Notes: a model not told the origin generated them from the letters alone. A DNA stretch of 64,000 nucleotides from JBKHYJ01 sp046565505 (GCA_046565505.1 JBKHYJ010000020.1:1-64000), one strand, 5' to 3'. Positions 8,535-16,246 are shown, numbered from the stretch's first letter. Numbers and translations are program-made.

Positions 8535-8917
8535 TCACTTCCTTTTTGCGGCTGCAATCAGGCTTTCAAGCTTGCGCTCCGGCGTTATCAGAAGAACGAT
8601 GATTGCCAATTCCACTCGCTTGAAGAAAGCGGCAATGCGCTTGCCACTATTCACCCGCTCGCGCTTGAGCGTGGAATATTTAGCTAAGGTTTCACCGCTC
8701 ACCCATTCGAGTTCTGACAGCAAGTAATCGCCCTTCCGCCTATCACACGGACTGCATGCGGTAGCCAGGTTGAAAGTCGCGTTCGTTCCCCTCTCGATGT
8801 CGGGATGATGTGATCTATCACAAGCTTTGACGAGTCAAACACTTTACCGCACAGGTAACATGTCGAATTGTTTCGCTCGATTATCTCATCTCGCCTCAAT
8901 TGGCCAGGACCGCTCAT
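8535..8917 (-). pseudogene. HNH endonuclease broken by one frameshift
   Basis: The first frame gives RRDEIIERNNSTCYLCGKVF and LVIDHIIPTSRG, the start of a small HNH nuclease (CxxC and the DHI core). At the G4 run at 8788-8791 the frame is lost. Restoring one G gives GTNATFNLATACSPCDRRKG and then LLSELEWVSGETLAKYSTLK in the second frame, completing a normal HNH domain. It is therefore a single-base deletion, either real decay or a sequencing error. Confidence 0.7.
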
Positions 8918-9095
8918 CGCAAAGCCTCTGACAGAGACTCCCCGGTAAGCTTCATCAAAAGCTACTGCGTGGGGAACGCTAAGAGATTGCTAAGTGAAGC
9001 GCCAGGGCAGCAGGAAAGTGTATATAATGAGCGGGACGGTTTCCCTGGCCCCATATCCCAAGACACATAAGACGGTATCCGTCTGCATCACTACC

Positions 9096-9437
9096 ATGAC
9101 AGAAACACTATCCGAGTACGTGAATCGCATCCTACGGCAGAAAGGCTGCTCACTGAGAGAAGTTTCCGACCGCTCAGACGGTAACATTGACGCCGGCTAC
9201 GTCAGCCGAATAGCCACGGGCAAAGTTGTCAACGTCACCACTGACAAGCTACAAGCCCTCGCGAGGGGGTTGGGCATTGACGTGATGGAACTGTACGCCG
9301 TGATCTACAGGCAGAAGCATTCTCAGGCAGGCATTCAGAGTGCCGACATATTAGAGAAGCTGGGCAGGCTTACTGATGAAGAGAAGCAAGCGGTTGCAGA
9401 GATGAGTCACAATTTGCTTGAAGACAAAAAGGGATAA
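9096..9437 (+). CDS. XRE-type helix-turn-helix regulator
   Basis: From the ATG at 9096 the protein has 113 residues. A helix-turn-helix domain is visible at about residues 5-65 (ILRQKGCSLREVSDRSD, then AGYVSRIATGKVVNVTTDKL), followed by LGIDVMELYAV, a common end of such domains. An upstream in-frame start at 8994 would add 34 residues without family resemblance. It is probably an element-borne repressor; targets are unknown. Confidence 0.75.
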   Translation: MTETLSEYVNRILRQKGCSLREVSDRSDGNIDAGYVSRIATGKVVNVTTDKLQALARGLGIDVMELYAVIYRQKHSQAGIQSADILEKLGRLTDEEKQAVAEMSHNLLEDKKG

Positions 9438-9446
9438 GCCGTTAGC

Positions 9447-10391
9447 CTAAGAGTACCAGTCCATAATCACCTTGTAGTAGTTGTTGCATATCTTCTCTAC
9501 CTCATCCTCGGTTATCCTGTCCCCGAGTACCGCCGTGAGTATCAAGCCTAACGCCTGAAGCGGCGCGAGTGCTATGCCGAACTCATCCTCATCTGGCTTG
9601 GGCCGCTTCTTTGCCGTGGGGAACTTTATTACGTTATCTTTTGGCCTACTCTGTTTCGGCTTGGGCTGCTGTTTGGGCAGGCGTGGGACCGTGATGCTGG
9701 AATGATTCTTCCGCTTCAAGCTTAACTCGGTATGTGTTTCTTGCCACTCTGGATAGGCAGAGGCGAACGGTGATGCGACTACATGACTGATTACGTTGCG
9801 GGCCTGCTGCTCGCTCCCCGCTTGGCTTAGCTCTACAGCGTAAGAGTTCAAATAATCATAGTAGTCTAGCGGGTCGGCAAAACGGATCAGCGGTATCAGG
9901 CTCTCTAAACTGTTTAGGGCCGACCTATGAAAGCCTTCTAGCGACTTGATGAAGGATGTTGCTTTCACCGCGCTAATGTACTCGGATACGGTCGGGCTGG
10001 CTTTTAGAGCTTCCGTATAGAAGTACAACGCCGCTTCTAAGTTGCCCTGATAGCCCTCATGCGCGCCACGGGAGAGCAGGGCCTTAGCCTTGTAGGTTCT
10101 GCTTTGTTCTATGATGCGTTCCAATGTTTGAGCATTAAAGTTCGATTCTCGGCACTCACACCAAGCTAGATAATACTGTGCTATTAACTGATATTCTTTA
10201 ATCGGAATGTTGAGCAATAGCGTTGAAAGTTCTCTCACCTGTTCAATCTGCCGGAAAGCATGGGCAACCTTAATCTGCCTGACAGTGCGGTTGCCTAGTT
10301 CCTGATAGCTCCCTATGCCGCTAAGAAGCTGCTGATAGAATCGCGGCATGGAGGGAACTATGAAAAGACTTTTATCTGTTTGTTTACTCAT
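9447..10391 (-). CDS. Hypothetical protein with TPR-like helical repeats
   Basis: 314 residues. The middle (about 75-215) is built of alternating helices with TPR-like spacing, for example SRGAHEGYQGNLEAALYFYT. A Lys/Pro-rich linker (about 235-270) leads to a short C-terminal helix pair. AAGGA lies 9 nt before the ATG at 10391, so the gene overlaps the divergent gene at 10360 by about 30 nt; an ATG at 10349 would avoid this. No specific family was recognised. Confidence 0.6.
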   Translation of the reverse strand: MSKQTDKSLFIVPSMPRFYQQLLSGIGSYQELGNRTVRQIKVAHAFRQIEQVRELSTLLLNIPIKEYQLIAQYYLAWCECRESNFNAQTLERIIEQSRTYKAKALLSRGAHEGYQGNLEAALYFYTEALKASPTVSEYISAVKATSFIKSLEGFHRSALNSLESLIPLIRFADPLDYYDYLNSYAVELSQAGSEQQARNVISHVVASPFASAYPEWQETHTELSLKRKNHSSITVPRLPKQQPKPKQSRPKDNVIKFPTAKKRPKPDEDEFGIALAPLQALGLILTAVLGDRITEDEVEKICNNYYKVIMDWYS

Positions 10392-10593
10392 GCTGTGTCT
10401 GTCCTTTCCTGCTTTCGCGGGTCACACCTGGTCTGGTGGAGCATACTGTGAACCGTGCGATAACGTACAGTGCATCTGCGATGAACAAGATAGAAATAGA
10501 GCAACATCGACTCAAGATGAATCTTCTAACCCTGGCTCTGAAGTGTTACTGAGTTTGTTCGTGCTGCTGATATTGCTTAGATACAGGAACTAA
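10360..10593 (+). CDS. Small exported Cys-rich protein with C-terminal membrane helix
   Basis: The protein starts at the ATG at 10360, preceded by GGAGGG. A clear signal peptide (MKRLLSVCLLMLCLSFPAFA) is followed by a short region with CEPC and CIC motifs, then a C-terminal hydrophobic helix (EVLLSLFVLLILLRYRN). The pattern suggests a surface or periplasmic anchored peptide. Its start region overlaps the divergent gene at 9447-10391. Confidence 0.5.
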   Translation: MKRLLSVCLLMLCLSFPAFAGHTWSGGAYCEPCDNVQCICDEQDRNRATSTQDESSNPGSEVLLSLFVLLILLRYRN

Positions 10594-10780
10594 GCGTAAA
10601 GGGTAAAACTCGGCTCGCTGTCGCTCTTGTGGCGATTCAATATCTGTCTACATAGCCCTGCATGTGCTAATATCGGCATCACTCCTTATGAATAAGGTGG
10701 CTCCGCATTAGGGATGATGCGAACCGCCAAGATGCTCCTACCTGAGCAACTTCCGGCGAAACTAGAATGCGATGCCATAT

Positions 10781-10798
10781 TAAACGCAAATGCGTTTA
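10781..10798. promoter_or_regulatory. Palindromic operator candidate
   Basis: Perfect inverted repeat TAAACGCA-AA-TGCGTTTA, 46 bp before the start of the XRE regulator at 10844. Size and symmetry suit a dimeric helix-turn-helix repressor controlling its own gene. Confidence 0.45.
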
Positions 10799-10843
10799 GC
10801 CGCAAGTTAAAGGTAACGAAGCTAACCCATCAGGAGGTTTTTG

Positions 10844-11116
10844 ATGGGTTTTAAGGCGAGACAAAAGCCCGTCAAGCTCGGGAAGAAGCTGGCCCACATC
10901 AGATCAGAGCTTGGGCTTTCGCAGAATGAGATGATTCGGAAGTTAGGGCTTGTCGGTGAACTCAGGCAATCTCACATATCGGGGTACGAGCTTGGAAGGC
11001 GCGAGCCATCGTTAATCGTTTTACTGAGGTATGCAAGGTTAGCAGGGGTATCAATGGAATCCATTGTGGATGACGGTATAGACTTACCCAAGCGACTGCC
11101 GAAGCGGAAAGGTTGA
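10844..11116 (+). CDS. XRE-family transcriptional regulator
   Basis: 90 residues. The HTH_3 domain covers most of it: KLGKKLAHIRSELGLSQNEM, then HISGYELGRREPSL and LLRYARLAGVSMESIVDD. The ATG at 10844 follows AGGAGG. The palindrome at 10781-10798 is a likely operator. It stands divergent from the minus-strand small-gene module that ends near 11210. Confidence 0.8.
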   Translation: MGFKARQKPVKLGKKLAHIRSELGLSQNEMIRKLGLVGELRQSHISGYELGRREPSLIVLLRYARLAGVSMESIVDDGIDLPKRLPKRKG

Positions 11117-11209
11117 GGCGGGATTTTAGGAGGGTGTACCCGAAGCGAGTCTCACAACAAGGCAAGAATCAAGGGCCGCGTACTCTCAATCACGCGGCCA
11201 ATCAATGCG

Positions 11210-11386
11210 TTACCCTCGCTTGCTGTCAATCTTGTTTGCTTTGGTTGTGGCCTGTTTCTTATCCCATTTATGCTCATAGCAGACCGGGCCGCGCGACGAG
11301 CCATAGAAGGCGCGACCGCTACAGTCAACGCAGCCGAGTCTCATCTGCTGGACCATTCGAGCGGCGCTGCTTCGCTTGCTTCTCAT
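11210..11386 (-). CDS. Small zinc-ribbon-like protein (module copy 1)
   Basis: From the ATG at 11386 (MRSKRSSAARMVQQ) the 58-residue protein has a putative metal site: CVDC, then CYEHKW (a C-x2-C...C-x2-H arrangement). A frameshifted homologue lies in island 2 at 41713-41911, showing the gene was under selection somewhere. Function unknown; size and cysteines suggest a small nucleic-acid or protein-binding zinc ribbon. Confidence 0.6.
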   Translation of the reverse strand: MRSKRSSAARMVQQMRLGCVDCSGRAFYGSSRGPVCYEHKWDKKQATTKANKIDSKRG

Positions 11387-11443
11387 TGCTTTTACTCCGG
11401 CCTGAAGTGAGGGCAAGGACGATCCCCGCCCTCATCCGGCACA

Positions 11444-11818
11444 TCACTGTGTTAGTCGCGCGATTGTCGTATCGCGTTCAAGCTGGATGGTCCGCTTGAT
11501 CCCTCCCGGCACTACACTGTGAAAGCTTGCCGCTATCTGCTCGGCTTCGGCTTCACTAGTGGCTAGCTGTATGCGTCAGATCGTGAGTGCCGCCCCGACG
11601 AAACATGCCCATGTGTGCTTGCAGATCATGCGGCGGGTCATCGAATCCGGGCAGGTGCAGCCGGCGGTTGAGTCTACAATGTAATGTGCGTCCCCTCGCT
11701 CGCTCCTGACAACATATGTGCCGTTCCCGATGTGGCGAACAAGGTTTGACTCGTACACCCGCAGGCCGCGCTCTATTCGGTCTGCCGTGGCGCCGGAACT
11801 TAAAACTAAACTGTTCAT
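11444..11818 (-). pseudogene. SWIM zinc-finger protein with in-frame TGA (module copy 1)
   Basis: The first 80 codons give a SWIM-type domain: NLVRHIGNGTYVVRSE, then CTCPD and CKHTWACF, i.e. the CxC...CxH zinc signature. Translation stops at a TGA at 11576-11578, where the island-2 copy (41280-41654) has TGG (Trp). Beyond it the frame continues with clear homology (RIQLATSEAEAEQIAASFHS) to a second stop at 11444. The zinc domain itself is intact, so the shortened protein could still act. Confidence 0.75.
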
Positions 11819-11867
11819 CTCGGTTTCCTTCCGCGCGTTGGTAATCCAGCCGCGCCCCTGCTCTGTT

Positions 11868-12263
11868 CTAGTATTTCTCTCCGAGCTTGCGGTGATAAGT
11901 CACCCATTCGCCCGGCCCATACCCTTCATGACAGTAGCGGTGCTCGCTCGCCACTTCGCGGCACTCGTCCCTAAAGCAATCAACCGGCCTGCCGCACGTT
12001 ATACATTCGTGTGAGTGCGGCCCGCTTATAGGTGTTCGCGCTGCCCGCTCTGCTTCTGCTTTTCGGTTGCAGATGCCGCCATACTCCCAGGCTAGAGCCT
12101 GAGCCTCTTCCACTGTTAAAGCATCAAGCGGCTTGCCGTATCGCTGTTGAGCAACTCGCGCCAGTTCTGTCGCATTGCATCCGGCGTATTCCGCATTGAC
12201 TCTAAGCTGAGCAAGCCAGCTTGTGGTCTTCGCTAATTGCTGCTGTTGTTTTGCTGCGCTCAT
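11868..12263 (-). CDS. Cys/His-rich hypothetical protein (module copy 1)
   Basis: 131 residues starting MSAAKQQQQLAKTTSWLAQL. The C-terminal half has HSHECITCGRPVDCFRDEC and a further HRYCHEG, likely one or two zinc sites. The island-2 copy (40851-41230) is broken by a 7-nt deletion. It follows two small genes in the same minus-strand operon. No known family was recognised. Confidence 0.65.
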   Translation of the reverse strand: MSAAKQQQQLAKTTSWLAQLRVNAEYAGCNATELARVAQQRYGKPLDALTVEEAQALAWEYGGICNRKAEAERAARTPISGPHSHECITCGRPVDCFRDECREVASEHRYCHEGYGPGEWVTYHRKLGEKY

Positions 12264-12318
12264 TGTCTTCTCCTGTAAGTGAATGGGAGGGGCAAGGCTT
12301 ACTCCCTGCCCGGTCTGA

Positions 12319-12543
12319 TTAGTTGACCATCTTGCGGGCCTTAGCCCACCGCATAAAGTTCACTGTGATATGTCTGTGCGAGCCGTCATTAATGACCGCG
12401 TTCGGGTATCGAATCGCTATTGACTCGATTGCTGCCCAAAATCCGTTGCTGCACTCTTCTTTGGTGAACTTGTGACGGCGCGGATCGGGGCCGGGTTTGA
12501 AGCGGCCCCTGTTTGGTGTGAGCGTCTTAGCGGCGGCGCTCAT
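12319..12543 (-). CDS. Small basic hypothetical protein (module copy 1)
   Basis: 74 residues, strongly basic at the N-terminus (RGRFKPGPDPRRHKFT), then an IESIAIRYPNAVINDGSHRH segment. Its ATG overlaps the stop of the preceding gene by 4 nt. The island-2 homologue is 40559-40795, intact. The basic Gly/Pro-rich start suggests nucleic-acid contact. Function unknown. Confidence 0.7.
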   Translation of the reverse strand: MSAAAKTLTPNRGRFKPGPDPRRHKFTKEECSNGFWAAIESIAIRYPNAVINDGSHRHITVNFMRWAKARKMVN

Positions 12544-12794
12544 ATTTCGATACCCTGATAGCGCCCGTTGCTCTTAGGCTGCGGCTTGTGATGCACCTTC
12601 CCGTCTGCCGTGGCTATAAAGTTCTCGGACTCGTTCACTACAGGAGAGTCAAGGGATTGTGACCATTCCGCATATCCCTCAAAGGCTGAATCGTCTTCAG
12701 CCATCATCTGCATTACTTCGTCGTATTCGGTTTCAGTGACGTTCGCTAACTCTTCGGAGTAGACATTCGATTCAAAATTGCTTATGCTTGTCAT
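12540..12794 (-). CDS. Small acidic hypothetical protein (module copy 1)
   Basis: 84 residues, acidic (SEELANVTETEYDEVMQMMA), ending in a KPQPKSNGRYQGIEI tail. It is the first gene of the module operon, 4-nt overlap with the next, and preceded by a structured leader with two hairpins (12811-12866). The homologue 40308-40562 has the same leader and the same order. No family was recognised. Confidence 0.7.
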   Translation of the reverse strand: MTSISNFESNVYSEELANVTETEYDEVMQMMAEDDSAFEGYAEWSQSLDSPVVNESENFIATADGKVHHKPQPKSNGRYQGIEI

Positions 12795-12810
12795 TGTAGT
12801 GATCCTTTCG

Positions 12811-12866
12811 AGCCGTTCTAGCGGCTTGGAAATTAAAGGGCCGAACTCGCCAAAGTCCGGCCCTTT
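12811..12866 (-). promoter_or_regulatory. Two-hairpin mRNA leader (module copy 1)
   Basis: Read on the minus strand, hairpin I (12835-12866) has AAAGGGCCG pairing with CGGCCCTTT plus four further pairs, and hairpin II (12811-12826) has AGCCG pairing with CGGCT. They precede the first gene of the module. The island-2 copy (40231-40290) keeps both hairpins with compensatory base changes, which argues for a selected RNA structure. Confidence 0.6.
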
Positions 12867-12900
12867 GCCTTTTGTTTAACTTCTGAATGATTGCGTGTTG

Positions 12901-12995
12901 TAAGCAGGTGAGTGTCTTACTCAAGCCCGCTTCGCATCGTAGCCTCTCAGCACGGCAATGAATTTTTTCCAGACCCTTGAGGCTTTCCGCTTTGA
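12901..12995 (-). promoter_or_regulatory. Conserved non-coding block upstream of the module (copy 1)
   Basis: About 95 bp without a gene that is highly similar to 40102-40195 in inverted orientation. It includes AGCCTC and GAGGCT segments that can pair at a distance. Its position, just upstream of the two-hairpin leader, suggests part of a long 5' untranslated region or a small RNA. Confidence 0.45.
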
Positions 12996-13065
12996 ACTTT
13001 CAAATAACCATCTGACAAAAAGAATTGTACGCCTTGCCGTAATTTAAATCAAGAAAAATCGTACT

Positions 13066-13158
13066 ACAAGCCGTAATTATTTTCATTGATTATTTGGATA
13101 GATGCGCGTATATTGGCTTTATAGATGAGCACTTAGCCCTGCTGGTATTACGGCTTGT
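13066..13158. promoter_or_regulatory. Inverted 12-bp operator pair
   Basis: ACAAGCCGTAAT at 13066-13077 and its exact reverse complement ATTACGGCTTGT at 13147-13158. A near copy (CTTGCCGTAAT) is at 13033-13043. The surrounding region is AT-rich and lies between the divergent module operon and the regulator at 13217, so these are likely repressor sites. Confidence 0.5.
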
Positions 13159-13216
13159 GCTAATAAAATGTTTTGTAAATTACGATTACTACTTCCTTAT
13201 GGTAGTATGCGGAGGC

Positions 13217-13561
13217 ATGATGAAAATAACTCTCAAGGAAGTGGCAGAAGCTAAGGGATATAAGAATGCCAGGAAGCTAACGGATGCTATGTCTGAATTC
13301 TTCGGCGTAAAGATTTCCTACTCTACTATCTATCCGCTTTGGGATGACACGGCGCAGAATTTCTCTCGTATCACAGTAGACAGGATTTGCACCTTTCTTA
13401 AAATCCCTCTCAGCTTATGGATTCAGCACATAGATACTGGCGACGTTACGCGGTATGGTCCGGCGCAAGTTGAAACGCACAGCAAGGCCGCGCGTTCATC
13501 TGCATCAGTAAAGCAAAAGCGGGGACCGAAGCAGGCGCGGGCGGCTATAGCAATAGGTTAG
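13217..13561 (+). CDS. Cro/CI-like regulator (module copy 1)
   Basis: 114 residues from the ATG at 13217, which follows GCGGAGG. The helix-turn-helix region begins MMKITLKEVAEAKGYKNARK and continues through TIYPLWDDTAQ and ITVDRICTFLKIPLSLWI. The C-terminus is a basic Ala/Lys tail (KRGPKQARAAI). The island-2 regulator 39549-39887 has the same layout and tail (SKRESKQARAA) but a diverged DNA-reading part, consistent with the different operators upstream of each. Confidence 0.75.
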   Translation: MMKITLKEVAEAKGYKNARKLTDAMSEFFGVKISYSTIYPLWDDTAQNFSRITVDRICTFLKIPLSLWIQHIDTGDVTRYGPAQVETHSKAARSSASVKQKRGPKQARAAIAIG

Positions 13562-13686
13562 AGTGCGGCTTCACAGGTTGACTCACATTTGGTTTAGGCA
13601 TACTCTCGCTCCTAGCCATATACTGCTCTTTTTCATAACTCCCCTTCACAACCACGTACCATCACATGCGGGAAAGGAGATTCGTC

Positions 13687-14289
13687 ATGTATAAACATGG
13701 TTCCCATTTCAACCTGCTTACCTTGTTCACTCTTTTGGTCTTTACCTCCGTCTATGCCGGTGCGACACAGGCACAGTCCACAGACCGCGACCGCCCGACC
13801 CCCCTCAAATCTAATGAACTCAGGGGAGAGTTGGACGGCAGCGATTCCGAGTATTTCTACTCTTTCGTAGCAGGCCCGGGGGAGTTGACACTGACCTTCG
13901 AGGTTACTGCGTCGGCCACGAATGCAGGCGCTACAATCGACCTGTTTGATAAGAACGCGAGGTCAGTTCTCTCAGGCTTGATGGCCCAGGGGATAGACCG
14001 TGGGAGCGAGCGAGTGGTCAAGAGCGTGAGACTCGGGGCGCGGCAAACGCTCATAATGCGGCTCAAGGCGATGTCTTATGGGAGCAGCAGTGGGAATGCT
14101 AAGGGGACGTTCCTAGTGCGGCTGAGTGGCGCCGGCGCGCCAAAGGGTGAGACATCCGGCAGTGCAGATAGTCAGGGTGATGATCGGCTTGGCTTGCCAA
14201 CGAGCGGCATACTCCGGCTTGAGATGAGTGACGGTACGACACAGGAAATAAACCTGAGTCGGGTGCGACGTGCTTCGGTCAAGCCCTGA
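13687..14289 (+). CDS. Exported hypothetical protein, PPC-like beta domain
   Basis: From the ATG at 13687 it has about 200 residues. A signal peptide (FNLLTLFTLLVFTSVYAGAT, cleaved near QAQS) is followed by a beta-rich region (LRGELDGSDSEYFYSFVAGP, then LTLTFEVTAS and ATIDLFDKNA) resembling pre-peptidase C-terminal-type sandwiches. There is no catalytic motif. Probably periplasmic or secreted. Confidence 0.6.
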   Translation: MYKHGSHFNLLTLFTLLVFTSVYAGATQAQSTDRDRPTPLKSNELRGELDGSDSEYFYSFVAGPGELTLTFEVTASATNAGATIDLFDKNARSVLSGLMAQGIDRGSERVVKSVRLGARQTLIMRLKAMSYGSSSGNAKGTFLVRLSGAGAPKGETSGSADSQGDDRLGLPTSGILRLEMSDGTTQEINLSRVRRASVKP

Positions 14290-14355
14290 CCTGTGGCAGG
14301 CTTTGGTATATAGTGATCAGTGAATAGATAGATCAGAGCTGAAAAGGGAGAGGCT

Positions 14356-14600
14356 GTGATAACCGGCCTTCCAGAGTATCGCCCGCCGATTGAACAGGGC
14401 TTGCGCTGTGTGTGCGGCCAAAGATACTTGGTGTACCTGGGCGCGGCTTTCCCTTTTGACAACCGGGAGTTGAAGCAGCGTACGAGCGTGCAGAGCAGAT
14501 GGGTGCTAGATTCATTGATGCGCGCTCATCGCCCTGGCTTACCTGCTCTTGTGACGAGGTGTTGATGTTTGTCGAGGATGCGGTGGCGGTTGTGATGTGA
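14356..14600 (+). pseudogene. Frameshifted small Cys-pair protein (module copy 1)
   Basis: The start (MITGLPEYRPPIEQGLRCVC) is nearly identical to the intact island-2 gene at 39294-39539. After about codon 40 (near 14476) one base is missing. The second frame then gives ERAEQMGARFIDARSSPWLT and CSCDEVLMFVEDA, matching the rest of that gene. The intact version has two CxC pairs, suggesting a small zinc ribbon. Confidence 0.75.
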
Positions 14601-14705
14601 AACTGGCAGTAGAATCAACAGTCCCGTATTCTCGTTATCCTAATTCTTGCCTTCTCTCCAGGATGCGTTATAAACTTGCGCGACCATCTGTCTATGAGGG
14701 CCTTT

Positions 14706-15071
14706 ATGAAGAGATTCTTTATCCTGCCACTTCTATTCTTCAGCTTTGCAGTCCCGCCAATAATGTCAATGCCTGTTATGCGGCAAGACCAAACCAACCA
14801 GGCTAAAAAACTCGTGCGCAAGAAGACAAGGAAAGCGGCAACGGCAAGAAGGGTGAGAAGATCCCAGGCGCGCGCCGGTAATCAAAACGCGCAGTCATCG
14901 GGCAAAGTAGTGTCAACAGGCCCTATTCATGCTGACACCCGCACACGCATCTACTACTGGCCGAATTGCCCTGATTTCAACAAGGTTCCGCTGAGAAGCA
15001 GAATGATCTTCGGCACAAGCGAGGAGGCCGAGAGGGCCGGGTATAAGGCGGCAACAAATTGCCCTCAGTGA
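14706..15071 (+). CDS. Exported protein with sunset/Ada-like Cys motif
   Basis: From the ATG at 14706 the protein has 121 residues. A signal segment (MKRFFILPLLFFSFAVPP) is followed by a very basic linker rich in Arg and Lys. The C-terminal domain (RIYYWPNCPDFNKVPLRSRM, then SEEAERAGYKAATNCP) resembles the small Cys-containing Ada-like 'sunset' domain often attached to secreted nucleases. No nuclease domain is attached here. Confidence 0.55.
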   Translation: MKRFFILPLLFFSFAVPPIMSMPVMRQDQTNQAKKLVRKKTRKAATARRVRRSQARAGNQNAQSSGKVVSTGPIHADTRTRIYYWPNCPDFNKVPLRSRMIFGTSEEAERAGYKAATNCPQ

Positions 15072-15238
15072 TAGGTCGTTGCGCCCAGCTTTGCAGGCAG
15101 CGATACGCTTATTACGGCAGCGGAGGCCGCGAAGCGAATCTCTTAAGGTGACTTTAAGTGGCTGTCGCGGCCCCGCTGATGCGAGGCGTTATATTTCTTT
15201 GGCATCAAATGTGGCGATACGAAAATCGGAGAATAAAG

Positions 15239-15829
15239 ATGTGGGATGAAAGATATAGGGCAGAAGAGTACGCATATGGCACAACGCCTAACGAATTCTT
15301 GGTAGAGAAAGTCAGATGTATTCCAAAGGGTAAAGTTCTTAGTCTGGCCGAAGGAGAAGGAAGGAATGCCGTTTTCCTTGCGAAACAGGGCTACTCTGTA
15401 ACCGCTGTAGATTCATCTCTAGTCGGTTTGAATAAGGCCAGAAAGTTGGCTGAGGAGAACGATGTTGTCGTTGAGTTTATTCGTGCTGATTTAGCAGATT
15501 ATGATTTAGGCGAGAATAAATGGGACGGAATCGTATCTATATTTTGTCCTTTACCCTCCTTGTTAAGAAAAGACCTGTATAAGAGGGTGATAGTGGGGCT
15601 GAAAGAAGGCGGTGTTTTCCTGCTGGAAGCTTATACTCCCGATCAGTTGAAGCATGGTACTGGCGGCGGAAATTCAGTAGATGTGATGCAGTCTGAAGAG
15701 TCTTTAAGGCTTGAGTTAGCTGGCCTAAGATTTAAACATCTAACTGAGCTTGAGCGTAATGTGATAGAAGGTGTTTATCACACTGGTATTGGGTCGGTAG
15801 TTCAGGCTATTGCCACGAAAGAAATATAA
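15239..15829 (+). CDS. Class I SAM-dependent methyltransferase, TehB-like
   Basis: 196 residues from the ATG at 15239 (MWDERYRAEEYAYGTTPNEF); an earlier GTG at 15158 adds a stretch without homology. SAM-binding motif I is LSLAEGEGRNAVFLAKQGY, followed by VTAVDSS (acidic residue after strand 2) and ADLADYDLG. The GTTPN start and the AEGEGRN motif are typical of the TehB/tellurite-resistance-like group of small-molecule methyltransferases. Base composition is more AT-rich than neighbours, hinting at separate acquisition. Confidence 0.8.
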   Translation: MWDERYRAEEYAYGTTPNEFLVEKVRCIPKGKVLSLAEGEGRNAVFLAKQGYSVTAVDSSLVGLNKARKLAEENDVVVEFIRADLADYDLGENKWDGIVSIFCPLPSLLRKDLYKRVIVGLKEGGVFLLEAYTPDQLKHGTGGGNSVDVMQSEESLRLELAGLRFKHLTELERNVIEGVYHTGIGSVVQAIATKEI

Positions 15830-15930
15830 AAGTCGCTCAAGCGGACCCGCTAAGGCGGGCTTTGACCTTCGTCGAGAATGAATGCTTGATGGTGATGTGA
15901 CTACGCGAGTGAGGCTAATTTTTGCTCACA

Positions 15931-15951
15931 TATATTCACATTATGAATGTA
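15931..15951. promoter_or_regulatory. Operator candidate TATATTC-N7-GAATGTA
   Basis: An inverted repeat with 7-nt spacer, 46 bp before the helix-turn-helix gene at 15997. The same half-sites and spacing (TATATTC-N7-GAATATA) precede the homologous gene of island 2 at 30708-30728. Confidence 0.5.
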
Positions 15952-15996
15952 TAGCTGTGTTATAATTCATGACCGTAATATAACGGATGCAATAAA

Positions 15997-16230
15997 ATGC
16001 AAGACAATGCAACACTTTCAGCCGATTTCGATGGCAAATTAACACCCGTTCAAGAGCGGGCCATTATCGCCTTGCTCTCACACGCGAACACTAGGACAGC
16101 CGCTAAAGCCATAGGGGTTGATGAAGCTACACTCTGGCGATGGCTTCAAGATAAAGACTTACACAAGCGATATATGGACCTGCGGCGCGAGTGTGTAAGT
16201 CAATCAATCGCGCGATTGCAACAGGCATGA
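15997..16230 (+). CDS. phBC6A51-like helix-turn-helix protein, short form
   Basis: 77 residues. VQERAIIALLSHANTRTAAK, then AIGVDEATLWRWLQDKDLHK is a helix-turn-helix of the kind in phage small-terminase-like/phBC6A51 proteins. The island-2 homologue (30172-30603) has 143 residues; this one ends right after SIARLQQA, so the coiled-coil half is missing. It starts the operon running to 18942. Confidence 0.65.
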   Translation: MQDNATLSADFDGKLTPVQERAIIALLSHANTRTAAKAIGVDEATLWRWLQDKDLHKRYMDLRRECVSQSIARLQQA

Positions 16231-16246
16231 TCACACGGGTGACTTG

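Noticed and set aside
9018..9028. TATAAT box before the XRE regulator at 9096
   Set aside because: The -10-like word is good but the nearest -35-like TTGCTA is about 30 bp away, too far for a normal sigma70 promoter.
11576..11578. TGA recoded as Trp in the islands
   Set aside because: TGA replaces Trp in the SWIM gene and in ardC, but neighbouring island genes use TGG for Trp and end in TGA, and the same regions carry frameshifts. G-to-A decay explains it.
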